In this document: positions 37,501 to 46,388 of the stretch, one piece after another
How positions within the stretch are numbered: position 1 is the stretch's first letter
How the letters are laid out: the number at the start of each line of letters is the position of its first letter
NCBI RefSeq assembly: GCF_035989285.1
Contig: NZ_CP108513.1
Span: 3,162,001-3,226,000, forward strand
DNA length: 64,000 bases
DNA from: Streptomyces sp. NBC_01235
GTDB lineage: Bacteria; Actinomycetota; Actinomycetes; Streptomycetales; Streptomycetaceae
Reading direction: 5' to 3'
Made by a program: the position numbers and the translations under genes
Notes under the pieces: generated by a model
What the model saw: the letters and a program-made list of their open reading frames with translations, nothing else
Database searches by the model: none
Told to the model about the DNA's origin: nothing

Positions 37501-38060
37501 CGGCGCTCGTCCGTCCCCGCCGCCTTCCCTGTCGCCAGGGCCACCCGGTTCCAGGTGTTGATCGTGCAGATCAGGGCCAACACCTGGGCCAGCTCCCGCT
37601 CCTCGAAGCGGGCTGCGGCCTCGGCGTGGACGTCGTCCGGGACGCCTCCGTCGGCCACCAGCGTGACCGCTTCCGTCAGGGCCAGGGCCGCCTGTTCCTT
37701 CTCGGTGAAGAAGTGACGGGCCTCGCGCCAGACCGCGACCATGTGCAGCCGGTCCTCGCTCTCGCCGGCCTTGCGGGCGTCGTTGGTGTGCATATGCAGG
37801 CAGTACGCGCAGTGGTTGAGGTGTGAGGCGCGGATCTGGATCAGCTCGACGAGTGCCGGGTCGAGGCCCTCGCGGGCGGCGGCGTCGAAGCCGATGAGGG
37901 CGCGGAACGCCTTGGGGGCGGACTTCCCGAAGTCGAGGCGAGTCGTCGCGGCCGCCGTCGCCACCCCCGGATGCGTACCCGCATCCACACCCGCACCCGC
38001 ACCTGCACCCGCACCAGTCGTGTTCGTCGTCGTGTTCGCCGGTTTCGTCGTCATGTCCAT
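37497..38060 (-). CDS. Carboxymuconolactone decarboxylase / AhpD family protein
   Basis: 187 aa. The active-site CAYCLHMHTNDARKAG carries the CxxC pair with the following His of alkylhydroperoxidase AhpD-like enzymes. The N-terminus has a Thr/Ala/Gly repeat (GAGAGAGAG) coded by 6-bp repeats. ATG 38060 is used; ATG 38054 is an alternative. The family reduces peroxides with a disulfide relay. It is divergent from a MocR regulator across 41 bp, which probably controls it. Its 3' end touches the minisatellite. Confidence 0.87.
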   Translation of the reverse strand: MDMTTKPANTTTNTTGAGAGAGAGVDAGTHPGVATAAATTRLDFGKSAPKAFRALIGFDAAAREGLDPALVELIQIRASHLNHCAYCLHMHTNDARKAGESEDRLHMVAVWREARHFFTEKEQAALALTEAVTLVADGGVPDDVHAEAAARFEERELAQVLALICTINTWNRVALATGKAAGTDERR

Positions 38061-38101
38061 CAACCTACGGGCCGGAAAGACCCTCTGTAGGGTGCATTTT
38101 C
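38061..38101. promoter_or_regulatory. Divergent promoter between AhpD-like gene and MocR regulator
   Basis: The 41-bp gap carries CCTAC...GTAGG arms spaced 18 bp apart, and an AT-rich TGCATTTTC before the regulator start. It is a plausible binding site for the MocR protein, judged only from position. Confidence 0.35.
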
Positions 38102-39544
38102 ATGGTGAATTCGTGGGTCAATCATGCGGAGCGGATCGGTGCCGACCTGCACCTGGAGCCGGCCGGGCCGGGCGGGCGGCGAGCCGCTCTCATCCGGGCG
38201 CTGCGAGAGGCGGTGCGCAGCGGGCGGCTCGCTCCGGGAACCAGGCTGCCGCCGTACCGTTCACTCGCCGCCGACCTCGGCGTCGCCCGCAACACGGTGG
38301 CCGACGCGTACGCGGAACTCGTCGCCGAGGGCTGGCTGACCGCCCGGCAGGGGTCCGGCACCCGGGTCGCCGACCGGGCCGAGCCCCTGCGACACGCCGA
38401 GCGGGTGCCCGTCGAGGCACCTCCACGCGCGCGTGGTCCCCTGCACGACCTGCGGCAGGGCACTCCGGACGCGTCGTCGTTCCCGCGTGCGGCCTGGCTC
38501 GCCTCCTACCGTCGGGCCCTCCAGCAGGCGCCCAACGAGGTGTTCGGGCCCGGTGACCCCGCCGGCCGACGGGAACTGCGCGAGGCCCTGGCCGAGTACC
38601 TGGCACGCGCGCGTGGCGTGCGCACCGAGCCTGGGCGCATCGTGATCTGCTCGGGCTTCGCCCACGCGCTGCGCCTCCTGTTCGCGCCGGGCGGCGGGGT
38701 GCTGCGCGGTCCACTGGCCGTGGAGGCGTACGGGCTGGACTTTCACCGGGGGCTGCTGGCGTCGGCGGGCGTGCGGACGACTCCCCTGCCCCTGGACGCG
38801 GACGGGGCGCGCGTCGACCGCCTGGGGCGCGAGCGGGCCGTCCTCCTCACGCCCGCGCACCAGTTTCCGACCGGCGGTCCGCTGCACGCGAGCCGCCGGA
38901 CCGCCGCGATCGACTGGGCACGCGCGCGTGGCGGGGTGGTCATCGAGGACGACTACGACGGGGAGTTCCGCTACGACCGCAAGCCCGTCGGCGCGGTCCA
39001 GGGACTCGATCCCGAGCGGGTGATCTACATCGGCTCGGTCAGCAAGAGTCTGTCGCCCGCGTTGCGCCTCGGGTGGATGGTGCTGCCCGAGCGGTATGTC
39101 GCCGGTGTCCTGGCCGCCAAGGGCGAACGGGAGGCCTGGGCGAGCGTCCTGGACCAGCTGGGTCTGGCCGACCTCATCGTGTCCGGGGGGTACGACCGTC
39201 ACGTGCGGCGCATGCGGCAGCGCTACCGGGGCCGTCGGGACCGGCTGGTCGAGGCGCTCGCCACGCGGGCGCCGCACGTCGAGGTCACCGGGGTCGCGGC
39301 CGGGCTGCACGCGGTGCTGCGGCTGCCGTCCGGCACCGAGCCGTCCACGGTGAAGGCGGCCGCCTGGCAGGGCGTGGCCCTGGACGGCCTGGCGGCGTTC
39401 CGGCATCCGGCGACGGACATGGCGCCGTCGGACGGCCTCGTCGTCGGGTACGCGACCCCGCCGGAGCATGCCTACGGGGCGGCGCTGGACGCGTTGTGCC
39501 GGGTGTTGCCGCCGAACGCGCAACGGAGTCCTGCCTCCGAATGA
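38102..39544 (+). CDS. MocR/PdxR family transcriptional regulator (GntR HTH plus aminotransferase domain)
   Basis: 480 aa. GntR winged helix about 20-90 (LRPPYRSLAADLGVARNTV region, DAYAELVAEGWL). The fold type I aminotransferase domain follows from about 115: VIEDDYDGEFRYDRKPVGA and the PLP Lys in YIGSVSKSLSPALRLGW. MocR proteins sense PLP or amino compounds and regulate a neighbouring gene, here most likely the divergent AhpD-like gene. Three internal stretches read CACGCGCGCGTGG. Confidence 0.92.
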   Translation: MVNSWVNHAERIGADLHLEPAGPGGRRAALIRALREAVRSGRLAPGTRLPPYRSLAADLGVARNTVADAYAELVAEGWLTARQGSGTRVADRAEPLRHAERVPVEAPPRARGPLHDLRQGTPDASSFPRAAWLASYRRALQQAPNEVFGPGDPAGRRELREALAEYLARARGVRTEPGRIVICSGFAHALRLLFAPGGGVLRGPLAVEAYGLDFHRGLLASAGVRTTPLPLDADGARVDRLGRERAVLLTPAHQFPTGGPLHASRRTAAIDWARARGGVVIEDDYDGEFRYDRKPVGAVQGLDPERVIYIGSVSKSLSPALRLGWMVLPERYVAGVLAAKGEREAWASVLDQLGLADLIVSGGYDRHVRRMRQRYRGRRDRLVEALATRAPHVEVTGVAAGLHAVLRLPSGTEPSTVKAAAWQGVALDGLAAFRHPATDMAPSDGLVVGYATPPEHAYGAALDALCRVLPPNAQRSPASE

Positions 39545-39722
39545 GGCGTGGCTCGCGGACTACGGGGATCGGAGCGGCGGCGGGATCATCGGAACAGGAG
39601 GTGTGCTGTTGTCGCGTCCGGCTGCGGACCGGCGGCGGCTCGCCCCATCCTTCGTTCCGCCGTCAGGCGCGGGGCGCCCCGCGCGCGTCCCCCTGTTGGC
39701 GGTCGGTCCTGAAGGGTGTTGG

Positions 39723-40180
39723 ATGACGGCGCTCGACGAACGTCACGGAGAAGGCGCCCGCGGCGGGGAAGACCCGAGGGTCGAGGTCGCCCTCGGCCTG
39801 GTCGAGGCCGCCGGCCCTGATCGCAGCCCTGATCGCAGCCCTGATCGCAGCCCTCATCGCGGCCCTGATCGCGGCCCCGACCCGGGCCCTGCCCCCGGCA
39901 CGACCGACGTGGCGCCGGCGGAGCCCGGCGCCGAGTTCGTCGGGCTGACGGGCCCAAGGCCGCGAACCTCGCGCGCGGCCCGTGCCGGACTGCCGGTGCT
40001 CCCCGGTTTCGTGATCCCGCACCGCGGGGGCGGCGACACGGCGGCCCTGCGGCGTGCCTGGGACGAGCTCGCGGAAGGCGGTTCCCGCCCCTTCGTCGTA
40101 CGGTCCTCGTCCCAGCCGGAGGAGACCGAGGCCTCGTCGCCGACGGGCCGGTTCGCCTCCGTGCTCGATGTGCGCGGCCG
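39723..40180 (+). pseudogene. N-terminal remnant of a PEP synthase / pyruvate phosphate dikinase-like gene
   Basis: Readable family blocks are FVGLTG, then KAANLARAARAGLPVLPGF (needing a local frame change near 39955-39985), RAWDELAEGG, PFVVRSSSQPEETEASS and GRFASVLDVRG, the ATP-grasp start of PPDK-like enzymes. An Asp/Arg/Pro tandem repeat (39814-39885) interrupts the upstream part. At about 40175 the sequence switches to the inverted 3' part of a methyltransferase, so at least two thirds of the gene is gone. Confidence 0.65.
39814..39885. repeat. 12-bp tandem repeat, about six copies
   Basis: Copies of GCCCTGATCGCA at 39814, 39826 and 39838, then three with one or more changes. The repeat lies inside the PPDK-like remnant. 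Between 39545 and 39722 I see no gene. Confidence 0.9.
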
Positions 40181-40889
40181 CGGACTCCTCCGGGGAGAAG
40201 TCGGCGGTGGCGTGGGTCATCATCAGGTGGCTGCCGGAGGAGAGTTCGGCGAGCAGTCGGCCGACCAGCTCGTGCGCGCCGTCCTCGTCGGAGACGAAGT
40301 GCGGCAGCGCGACCGGTGACAGGGCCACCGGCCGACTGAAGTCCAGGATCTTCCCGGCCCCCTCGACGATGGCAGCCGGGTCGCGGACGTCCGCCTGGAG
40401 GTACTCCAGATGGCGGCCGGGTCGCGGGCGTCCGCCTGGAGGCACTCCGTGACGCCCTGCGGCATGCTGCGCAGCAGGGCGGCCGCGTGCGCCAGGACGA
40501 TCGGGTCGTTGTCGCAGTAGACCACCCGGGCGTCGGGGGCGATCCGCTGGGCGACCCGGTGCAGGTTGGGCCCGGTCGGGATGCCCGTGCCGATGTCCGG
40601 GAACTGCCGTACGCCGTTGTTGGCCGGCCTGGGGGTCCCCCAGGCGTTCAGCACTGGGGGAGGGTGGAGCGGTGCATGAAGGCGCGGTTGACTCGTGCCA
40701 TCACCGGCACGCGCGGGTCGAGGGCGAGCATCTGCCGGCCCCCTCCCCCACTGCCTCAAGGGCGTGGGCGGTACCCCCACTCATCCGCCAGGTGGTTGTC
40801 CTTGCCCCGAGGTACCAGTCGTACATCCGCGCGGGTTGGGGCTTGCTGGTGTCGATCTCGACGGCGCCGGTGGGGTCCTGCCCGGTCAT
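40175..40889 (-). pseudogene. SAM-dependent methyltransferase (DUF574 type), frameshifted and duplicated
   Basis: From ATG 40889 the minus strand starts MTGQDPTGAVEIDTSKPQPA, ARMYDWYLGA, the usual start of this Streptomyces family. After an indel and a gap, frames continue with QFPDIGTGIPTGPNLH, VVYCDNDPIVLAHAAALL and LQADARDPAAI. A tandem duplication then repeats the LQAD-RDPAAI segment (about 40376-40450), followed by ILDFSRPVALSPVALPHFVSD and HATADFSPEE. At least three frame breaks and truncation at the junction with the PPDK-like remnant make it non-functional. Confidence 0.8.
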
Positions 40890-40991
40890 GAGGCACTCCG
40901 TAAGCATGTGACGCGAATAGTGATCAAGTCAGTACCAAGAACAAGGAAGTCGAGCGACGGCGGACACAGAAAAAGCAGCACTCAGGTCGGT

Positions 40992-41267
40992 TCAGGACAG
41001 CAGGAAGTCCGCCTCCCCCGCCTTGGCTCCCTCGATGAAGGCCGTCATCTCGTCGGAGGTGTAGATCAGCGCGGGCCCGTCGGGATCGGTGGACTGCCGG
41101 ACGGCGATCCGGCCGTCCGCGAGCTTCATCGCCTCCAGGCAGTTGCCTCCGTTGCCGCCGCTCCACGGCTTGTGCCAGCCCTCGCTGCCCAGTTCCCGGG
41201 CGGGCATGCCGTTGTAGATCCGCTGAGCGCGGACCCGCGGCCTGGACTGGGTCTTGATGCGATCCAT
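40992..41267 (-). CDS. DUF397 domain protein
   Basis: 91 aa. The DUF397 core reads GWHKPWSGGNGGNCLEAMKL, IAVRQSTDPDGPALIYTSDEMTAFIEG. These small acidic proteins are partners of the XRE/Scr1-type regulator encoded next to them, and such pairs modulate development and antibiotic production in Streptomyces (the whiJ type). Its ATG directly abuts the regulator's stop codon, so the two are one operon. Confidence 0.93.
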   Translation of the reverse strand: MDRIKTQSRPRVRAQRIYNGMPARELGSEGWHKPWSGGNGGNCLEAMKLADGRIAVRQSTDPDGPALIYTSDEMTAFIEGAKAGEADFLLS

Positions 41268-42128
41268 TCACAACTCCTTGCGGAGATCCCGGAGGATCTC
41301 CTTCGTGCGATGTGCTGTAGCGGCCTGCGCCGCCATGCGGTCCATGACCTCGAGATGGGTCGCCACCTCGGTGCGCGCGTCGAGGTAGACGGCGCCGGTC
41401 AGGTACTCGCTGTAGACCATGTCCGGAAGCTCCGGCATGGCGAATCGGAACAGCACGAAGGGCCCGTACGTGCCCGGATGCGGCCCGTTCGCGAACGGGG
41501 CGACCTGTAGCGTCACGTTGGGCAGCTTCGCGGCCTCGAGCAGTTTGTCGATCTGCGCGCGCATCACCTCCGGGCCGCCGACCGGGCGGCGCAGCACCGT
41601 CTCGTCCATCACCACCCACAATCGGGGCGCGTCCTGACGGGTGAGCAGATCCTGGCGTTGTATGCGCAGGTCGACGAGTCGCTCGATGTCCTCCGGCCGG
41701 GTCTGGCCGATGGCGCCGGACTTCAGGACACCGCGCGCGTAGTCCACGGTCTGGAGCAGGCCGGGGATGAAGTGGGGCTCGTACTGGCGGATCAGGGCGG
41801 CGGCGCCCTCGAGGCTGACGTGCATCGAGAACCAGCCCGGCAGGACATCGTGGAACCGCTGCCACCAGCCCGGCTTGTTGGCCTCCTCGGCCAGTTGGAC
41901 GAAGCCCTCGGCCTCCTCGTCGGTGACGCCGTAGGCCTTCAACAGCAGTTGGAGGTACGGGATCTTGAGGCCGACCTCGGCCATCTCCATACGGCGGACG
42001 GTGGCAGGCGCGACGCGCAGGATGCGGGCGGCTTCCTCGCGCTTGAGCCCGGCGCGTTCCCGCAGGTCCAACAGGCGCCGACCGAGGACGACCTGTCCGA
42101 CCGTCGGCGCGGACCGCGGTTCGCTCAC
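41268..42128 (-). CDS. XRE family regulator, Scr1/DUF5753 type
   Basis: 286 aa. The Cro/C1 HTH spans about 10-75 (LRERAGLKREEAARILRVA, TVRRMEMAEVGLKIPYLQ). It is followed by the DUF5753 ligand-like domain with YEPHFIPGLLQTVDYAR, DETVLRRPVGGPEVM and LQVAPFANGPHPG. It is paired with DUF397 downstream, often treated as a toxin-antitoxin-like or signalling pair. It is divergent from an ATP-binding anti-sigma-like gene; a palindrome between them (42362-42376) is a candidate site for this protein. Confidence 0.93.
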   Translation of the reverse strand: MSEPRSAPTVGQVVLGRRLLDLRERAGLKREEAARILRVAPATVRRMEMAEVGLKIPYLQLLLKAYGVTDEEAEGFVQLAEEANKPGWWQRFHDVLPGWFSMHVSLEGAAALIRQYEPHFIPGLLQTVDYARGVLKSGAIGQTRPEDIERLVDLRIQRQDLLTRQDAPRLWVVMDETVLRRPVGGPEVMRAQIDKLLEAAKLPNVTLQVAPFANGPHPGTYGPFVLFRFAMPELPDMVYSEYLTGAVYLDARTEVATHLEVMDRMAAQAATAHRTKEILRDLRKEL

Positions 42129-42361
42129 GCTCCACCTCCACGAAGAACCCGGCCGGCGCGGGGGCTTACGCGCGCCCCGACCCGGCCGGTCACGAAAAGA
42201 ATCCCGACAGCCCTACGGCGCCAGTCGAAGACCTACTCGAAGGTCTGTACGGATGCGTACGGATCTCCGCTGATCCCAATTGGCGCCGTTCAACGTGCTG
42301 TTGCGAGCAGTGTGCCACGGCCCTTCACTGCGTCACACGGCACTCTGCATTTTTCAGAGTG

Positions 42362-42376
42362 ACACTTGCCAAGTGT
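42362..42376. promoter_or_regulatory. 15-bp palindrome upstream of the ATP-binding protein gene
   Basis: ACACTTG-C-CAAGTGT (7-1-7) lies 17-31 bp before GTG 42393. The flanking GCATTTTTCAGAGTG is AT-rich for this genome. It is a strong candidate operator, most simply for the divergent XRE regulator. Confidence 0.55.
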
Positions 42377-42392
42377 TCACGGCGGGGCGATA

Positions 42393-43358
42393 GTGGCAAG
42401 CGTGATTCCGTCCGCGCCCTTAGGAACAGACGCCGCCGCAGGCCGCCCCCAGGGTCTCGGTGCCAGCGCGGGAGCAGGCCCCGACCAGGCCGCTGCCGAG
42501 CGCCGGTTCCGATTCGAACTGGCCGCCCATCCGGGTTCCCCCGCCCAGGCCAGACGCCTGACGAGGGCCCGGCTGACCGGCTGGTCGGTGTGCGAGGACA
42601 CCTGCGACTCCGCCGCCCTGGTCATATCCGAGCTGGTCACGAACGCGATCGTGCACACCGCCAGCGACGTCGTCGTCTGCGAGCTGCACGACGGCGACGA
42701 CCTGGTCCGCATAGCCGTGCGGGACGAGGGGTGCGCGCCGGGTGAGCCCCACCCCTCTCCGCAGCGTCCCGAGGAGGAGCACGGGAGGGGACTGCTCCTC
42801 GTCGAGGCCCTCTGTCACGCCTGGGGTGCCCATGAGCACGGGCCCGGCCTGCTGGTCTGGGCCGACCTGCCCCGTAAGGCCGACGCGCACCGCGACCCCG
42901 CCGAGCCGCGCAACAGCCCTTGCCTCGTCCTCGACGAGCCGCGCCACGCCGACCTCGGCGACCTCCTCGACACCCTGGACGAGTTCCACGACGCTCCCGG
43001 CGAGCCGCACACCGTCCCCGACGGCCCCCGCAACGACCTCGGCTGGGGCGCCCGTCCGAAGCCGGGTCCGGCCGACGGCTCGGGTGACGAGGACGAGTCC
43101 GCGGAACAGCACCACCGGGGAGCGACCGGCCCGACGGCCGTAAGACGACCGCACCCCGTGCCCGTGGCCGCCCCCGCAGCACCGGTCATACCCGCACCCG
43201 ACGGCCCGGCTCGCCGCGTGGACCCGCAGTGGCACCGCGCCCCCGAGCACGGCGGGCTCGACGGCCGCGACGGCCGGCCACGGACATCCGGCCGCTCCGC
43301 CGACGTCCTCCCGCTTCCGCTTCCGCTCGAACACGGCCGTGAGCGGGGACGAATATGA
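42393..43358 (+). CDS. ATP-binding (HATPase_c) anti-sigma-factor-like protein with disordered tail
   Basis: 321 aa. The GHKL ATPase domain (about 25-150) contains LVISELVTNAIVHTA (N-box), VRIAVRDEGCAPGEP (G1) and HGRGLLLVEALCHAWG (G2), as in RsbW/SpoIIAB-like proteins. The remaining 170 residues are Asp/Pro/His/Gly-rich and probably disordered. GTG 42393 is chosen for its GGCGGGG upstream; GTG 42402 is possible. It overlaps the next gene by 4 nt. Such proteins sit near XRE/DUF397 pairs in many Streptomyces; the target is unknown. Confidence 0.85.
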   Translation: MASVIPSAPLGTDAAAGRPQGLGASAGAGPDQAAAERRFRFELAAHPGSPAQARRLTRARLTGWSVCEDTCDSAALVISELVTNAIVHTASDVVVCELHDGDDLVRIAVRDEGCAPGEPHPSPQRPEEEHGRGLLLVEALCHAWGAHEHGPGLLVWADLPRKADAHRDPAEPRNSPCLVLDEPRHADLGDLLDTLDEFHDAPGEPHTVPDGPRNDLGWGARPKPGPADGSGDEDESAEQHHRGATGPTAVRRPHPVPVAAPAAPVIPAPDGPARRVDPQWHRAPEHGGLDGRDGRPRTSGRSADVLPLPLPLEHGRERGRI

Positions 43359-43801
43359 GCACCGTGCCCGGTAGGGCTCCGGTGCTGACCCTCGACACCC
43401 TCGTACGCCTGAAGCGCGGGCCGGCCGGCGCCTCCGCACCCGAACCCGTGCACCGGCTGACCGTGCCCGACGGCATGACGGCCCCCCTGGGCTGCGACGC
43501 CATCTCCGTCCCGGCCCATCTCGGCCCGCTGCTCATGCCGCGCCTGCCGCGCATGGGCTGCGTCTACGCCGACGAGGCGCACTGGTGGTGGCTGGTCCCC
43601 TCCGACTCCGACTACGCCCTGGAATGGCCCGCCCCCGCGCGCTACGCCACGGGCGCGATCCTCCCGGACTCCCCGCGTCTCCCCGGCCTCATCCACCGAC
43701 CGGACGGCACGCTTCCGTACACCCCGCCGATCCCTCTCTACCTGGCCCTGTGCCGCCTCACGGGCACCGCACCCATCTGGTCCCGGCCGATCAGCGCATA
43801 G
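43355..43801 (+). CDS. Conserved hypothetical protein, possibly related to Prim-Pol N-terminal folds
   Basis: 148 aa, translationally coupled to the ATP-binding protein (ATGA overlap). It contains MGCVYADEAHWWWLVPSDSDYALEWPAPARYATGA. This resembles, from memory, the aspartate-rich start region of Streptomyces bifunctional primase/polymerase-like proteins, but the protein is short and lacks a complete catalytic set. More likely it is a regulatory partner of the ATPase. Function unassigned. Confidence 0.7.
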   Translation: MSTVPGRAPVLTLDTLVRLKRGPAGASAPEPVHRLTVPDGMTAPLGCDAISVPAHLGPLLMPRLPRMGCVYADEAHWWWLVPSDSDYALEWPAPARYATGAILPDSPRLPGLIHRPDGTLPYTPPIPLYLALCRLTGTAPIWSRPISA

Positions 43802-43962
43802 CCTCCTGCTTCCGCCCGGCGGTCGAGGCGGTCCGGGCACCGTCCCCGACGCCCGGCCCGGCGCACGCCCGCGCGTCCCGGCTTCCCCGTCCCGCGCCCT
43901 GCCCTCACACGGCTCGTCCCGCGATAGTGGCCGTCGTCCACGAGCGCATGGGGAGGCCGACG

Positions 43963-46032
43963 GTGGGGCAGGCGCGGAAGGCGGGGCCGACGGGGCAGGC
44001 GGAGGAAACGGAACAGACGGAGAAGGCCGAAAAGGCCGAAAAGGCCGAGAAAGCGGAGCAGGCCGAGCAGGCCGAGCAGGCGCCGAAACCGCAGGGTCCC
44101 GACGAGCGTGACGTGTCCGAGTCGGAGCGCCTGCTGTTCGGAGGGCCGCTCCGCTACGACATGGGCTGGAACCAGCACAAGGACGCCTTCCTGGAGCTGA
44201 ACTTCCGCGCCATGATCACCCGGCTGCCCTCCCTGCTCGCCGCCAGTCTCCGGCTGGCCCGCCAGGCCGACCCGCGCGCCGCCCGGATCGTGCTGTTCGC
44301 GGAGGTGGGCCGGGGCGTGACGCAGGCGGTGAGCCTCCTCGCGGTGAACACCGTGCTGGGCCGGCTGATCACCGGCGGCCCGATCGAGGACCGGCTGCGC
44401 GGCGCCGTCCCCGCGCTGGCCGCCATGGCCGTCGTCCTGCTTGTCGCAGTGGTGCTGCGGGCCGCGTCGACGTACGCCACCGGACGTCTGGAGCCCAAGG
44501 TGGAGCGGGTGGCGACCGAGCTGTACCTGGAGCGGGCGGCCGCCGTGGAGCTCGCCGCGATCGAGGACCACGCCTTCCACAAGCTGCTGGACACCGCGCA
44601 GTACGGTGCCCGGTCCAGCCGTTACATGATCAGTCACGGCACGCGCGTGGTGAACGCGATGATCTCGCTGGCCGCGGCGGCCGGCGTGCTGACCGTGCTG
44701 CACCCGCTCCTGCTGCCGCTGCTGGTGACGATGACGCTGCCCAGCGCCTGGAGCGCCCTGACGAACGCCCGGCGCCGCTACGAGTCGTTCCACACCTGGG
44801 TGCAGCACGCGCGCGCGGGTCATCTGATCGCCGGTCTCCTCACCGAGCCGGCGGCCGCGCCCGAGATCCGCGTCCACGGGGTCGGGCCCTTCCTGCTGCG
44901 GCACTTCCGCGCGATGTCGGAGACAGCGGAGGCGGAGCAGGCCCGGCTGGCGCGGCTCGCGGCCCGCACCGGCCTGATCGCGGCGACCTGGACGGGCCTC
45001 GCGACACTGGCGACCTACGCCACACTCGGCGCCCTGCTGCTCACCGGGACGATGGCGCTGGCGGTGGCGGGAACGGCCGTGATCGCGATCCGCAGCGGCT
45101 CCGCGAGCCTGAACACCCTCGTCCTGGAGGTCAACCAGTTGCACGAGGAGGCCCTGTTCGTGGGCGACCTGCAACGCCTGTACGTCGAGGCGGCCGAACG
45201 GGCGATCCCGGTGGGCGGCGCGGCCCTGCCGGAGGATCCGCGCGAAATCCGCTTCGAGAACGTCACGTTCGGCTACCCGGGGGAGTCGGCGCGCCCCGCC
45301 CTCGACGACGTCAGCCTCTCCCTCCCTCTCGGCCGGATCATCGCGCTCGTCGGCGAGAACGGCTCCGGCAAGACGACCCTGGTGAAGCTGCTGGCCGGGC
45401 TGTACAAGCCGGACCGCGGGCGGATCCTGTGGGACGACGTGGACGCGGCGGGCGCGGACCGGCACCAACTGGCCGAGCGCGTCGCGATGGTGGCGCAGGA
45501 CTTCAAGCGGTGGCCGTTCACGGCCCGGGTCAACGTCGCCATCGGCCGCAGCGCCGCGCCGCTCACCGAGGAGCGGCTGGCCGCGTCGGTCGCCGAGGCG
45601 GGCGCCCAGGAGGTGGTCGCGGATCTGCCGCGCGGTCTGGACACGCTGCTGGCCCGGCACTTCAGCGGCGGGCACGAGCTGTCCGGCGGCCAGTGGCAGC
45701 GCCTCGGCATCGCACGGGCGGCCTATCGGCGCGGGCGCATCCTGATCGTGGACGAGCCGACGGCGGCGCTGGACGCCCGGGCGGAGCTGGAGGTCTTCGA
45801 GAAGATCCGCGCGCTGGCCGGCAGCGGCCAGACGGTCGTCCTGATCACCCATCGGCTGGCGTCGGTCCGGCACGCGGACCTGGTGCACGTCCTGGACCAG
45901 GGCCGACTGGTGGAGTCCGGCACCCCGGACGAGCTGCTGGCGGGCGGGGGCGTCTACGCCGAGCTGTACGCGCTTCAGGCCGAGCAGTTCACGGCGCGGG
46001 TGCCCGTGCCCGCCCCGTCACAGGCGGGCTGA
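43963..46032 (+). CDS. ABC transporter, fused permease and ATP-binding (exporter type)
   Basis: 689 aa. A charged low-complexity N-terminus (Glu/Lys/Ala triplets, 9-bp DNA repeats) comes first. Then a six-helix type IV ABC exporter domain (about 60-400) and an NBD with Walker A VGENGSGKTTLVKL, Q-loop VAQDFKRWPF, signature ELSGGQWQRLGIARA, Walker B ILIVDEPTAALDA and switch His in LITHRLA. GTG 43963 is favoured because GGGAGG lies 6 nt upstream; ATG 43948 is possible. Exporters with this NBD type often sit in lanthipeptide or antibiotic export settings, but no precursor gene was found here. Confidence 0.9.
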   Translation: MGQARKAGPTGQAEETEQTEKAEKAEKAEKAEQAEQAEQAPKPQGPDERDVSESERLLFGGPLRYDMGWNQHKDAFLELNFRAMITRLPSLLAASLRLARQADPRAARIVLFAEVGRGVTQAVSLLAVNTVLGRLITGGPIEDRLRGAVPALAAMAVVLLVAVVLRAASTYATGRLEPKVERVATELYLERAAAVELAAIEDHAFHKLLDTAQYGARSSRYMISHGTRVVNAMISLAAAAGVLTVLHPLLLPLLVTMTLPSAWSALTNARRRYESFHTWVQHARAGHLIAGLLTEPAAAPEIRVHGVGPFLLRHFRAMSETAEAEQARLARLAARTGLIAATWTGLATLATYATLGALLLTGTMALAVAGTAVIAIRSGSASLNTLVLEVNQLHEEALFVGDLQRLYVEAAERAIPVGGAALPEDPREIRFENVTFGYPGESARPALDDVSLSLPLGRIIALVGENGSGKTTLVKLLAGLYKPDRGRILWDDVDAAGADRHQLAERVAMVAQDFKRWPFTARVNVAIGRSAAPLTEERLAASVAEAGAQEVVADLPRGLDTLLARHFSGGHELSGGQWQRLGIARAAYRRGRILIVDEPTAALDARAELEVFEKIRALAGSGQTVVLITHRLASVRHADLVHVLDQGRLVESGTPDELLAGGGVYAELYALQAEQFTARVPVPAPSQAG

Positions 46033-46036
46033 GGGC

Positions 46037-46213
46037 TCACCGCGCGGCGTCGCCGCCCCGGACGACCACCAGGAACGTGTCCGTGGCGAGGTCCATGACG
46101 ACCTCGGCGGGCAGCCCCTCCATGCGCCGTGCGTGCGCGAACTCCTCCGCCGGCCAGGACCCGCGCGGCCCACCCGCGGGAAAGCGTTCGAGCACGGTTC
46201 GCCCGTTCACCAT
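46037..46213 (-). CDS. Small conserved hypothetical protein (58 aa)
   Basis: A short gene with a strong GGAGG 6 nt before its ATG and strong GC3 bias. The product begins MVNGRTVLERFPAGGPRGSW and ends DTFLVVVRGGDAAR, with a central EEFAHARRMEGLPAEVVMDL. It converges on the ABC exporter with 4 bp between the stops. I recognise it only as a typical small Streptomyces protein of unknown function. Confidence 0.7.
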   Translation of the reverse strand: MVNGRTVLERFPAGGPRGSWPAEEFAHARRMEGLPAEVVMDLATDTFLVVVRGGDAAR

Positions 46214-46388
46214 CTCGCACCTCCGATAGCGTCGTACTTGTAGGAGTTAACGCTCATCGGACGCCGAACGGCTCGCCCAGTTGCGGTACTGAGACGTAGT
46301 TGACACGGGTTCGGCGCGGACTGTGAGGATCCGGTCACTTTCCGAACATCTCGGACACCGCCCGTGTCAACAGGCGCACAAGTGGTGA

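Noticed and set aside
43963..46032. Lanthipeptide or RiPP cluster around the ABC exporter
   Set aside because: No precursor peptide, LanM/LanB or cyclodehydratase is nearby; the neighbours are an ATPase and small unknown proteins.
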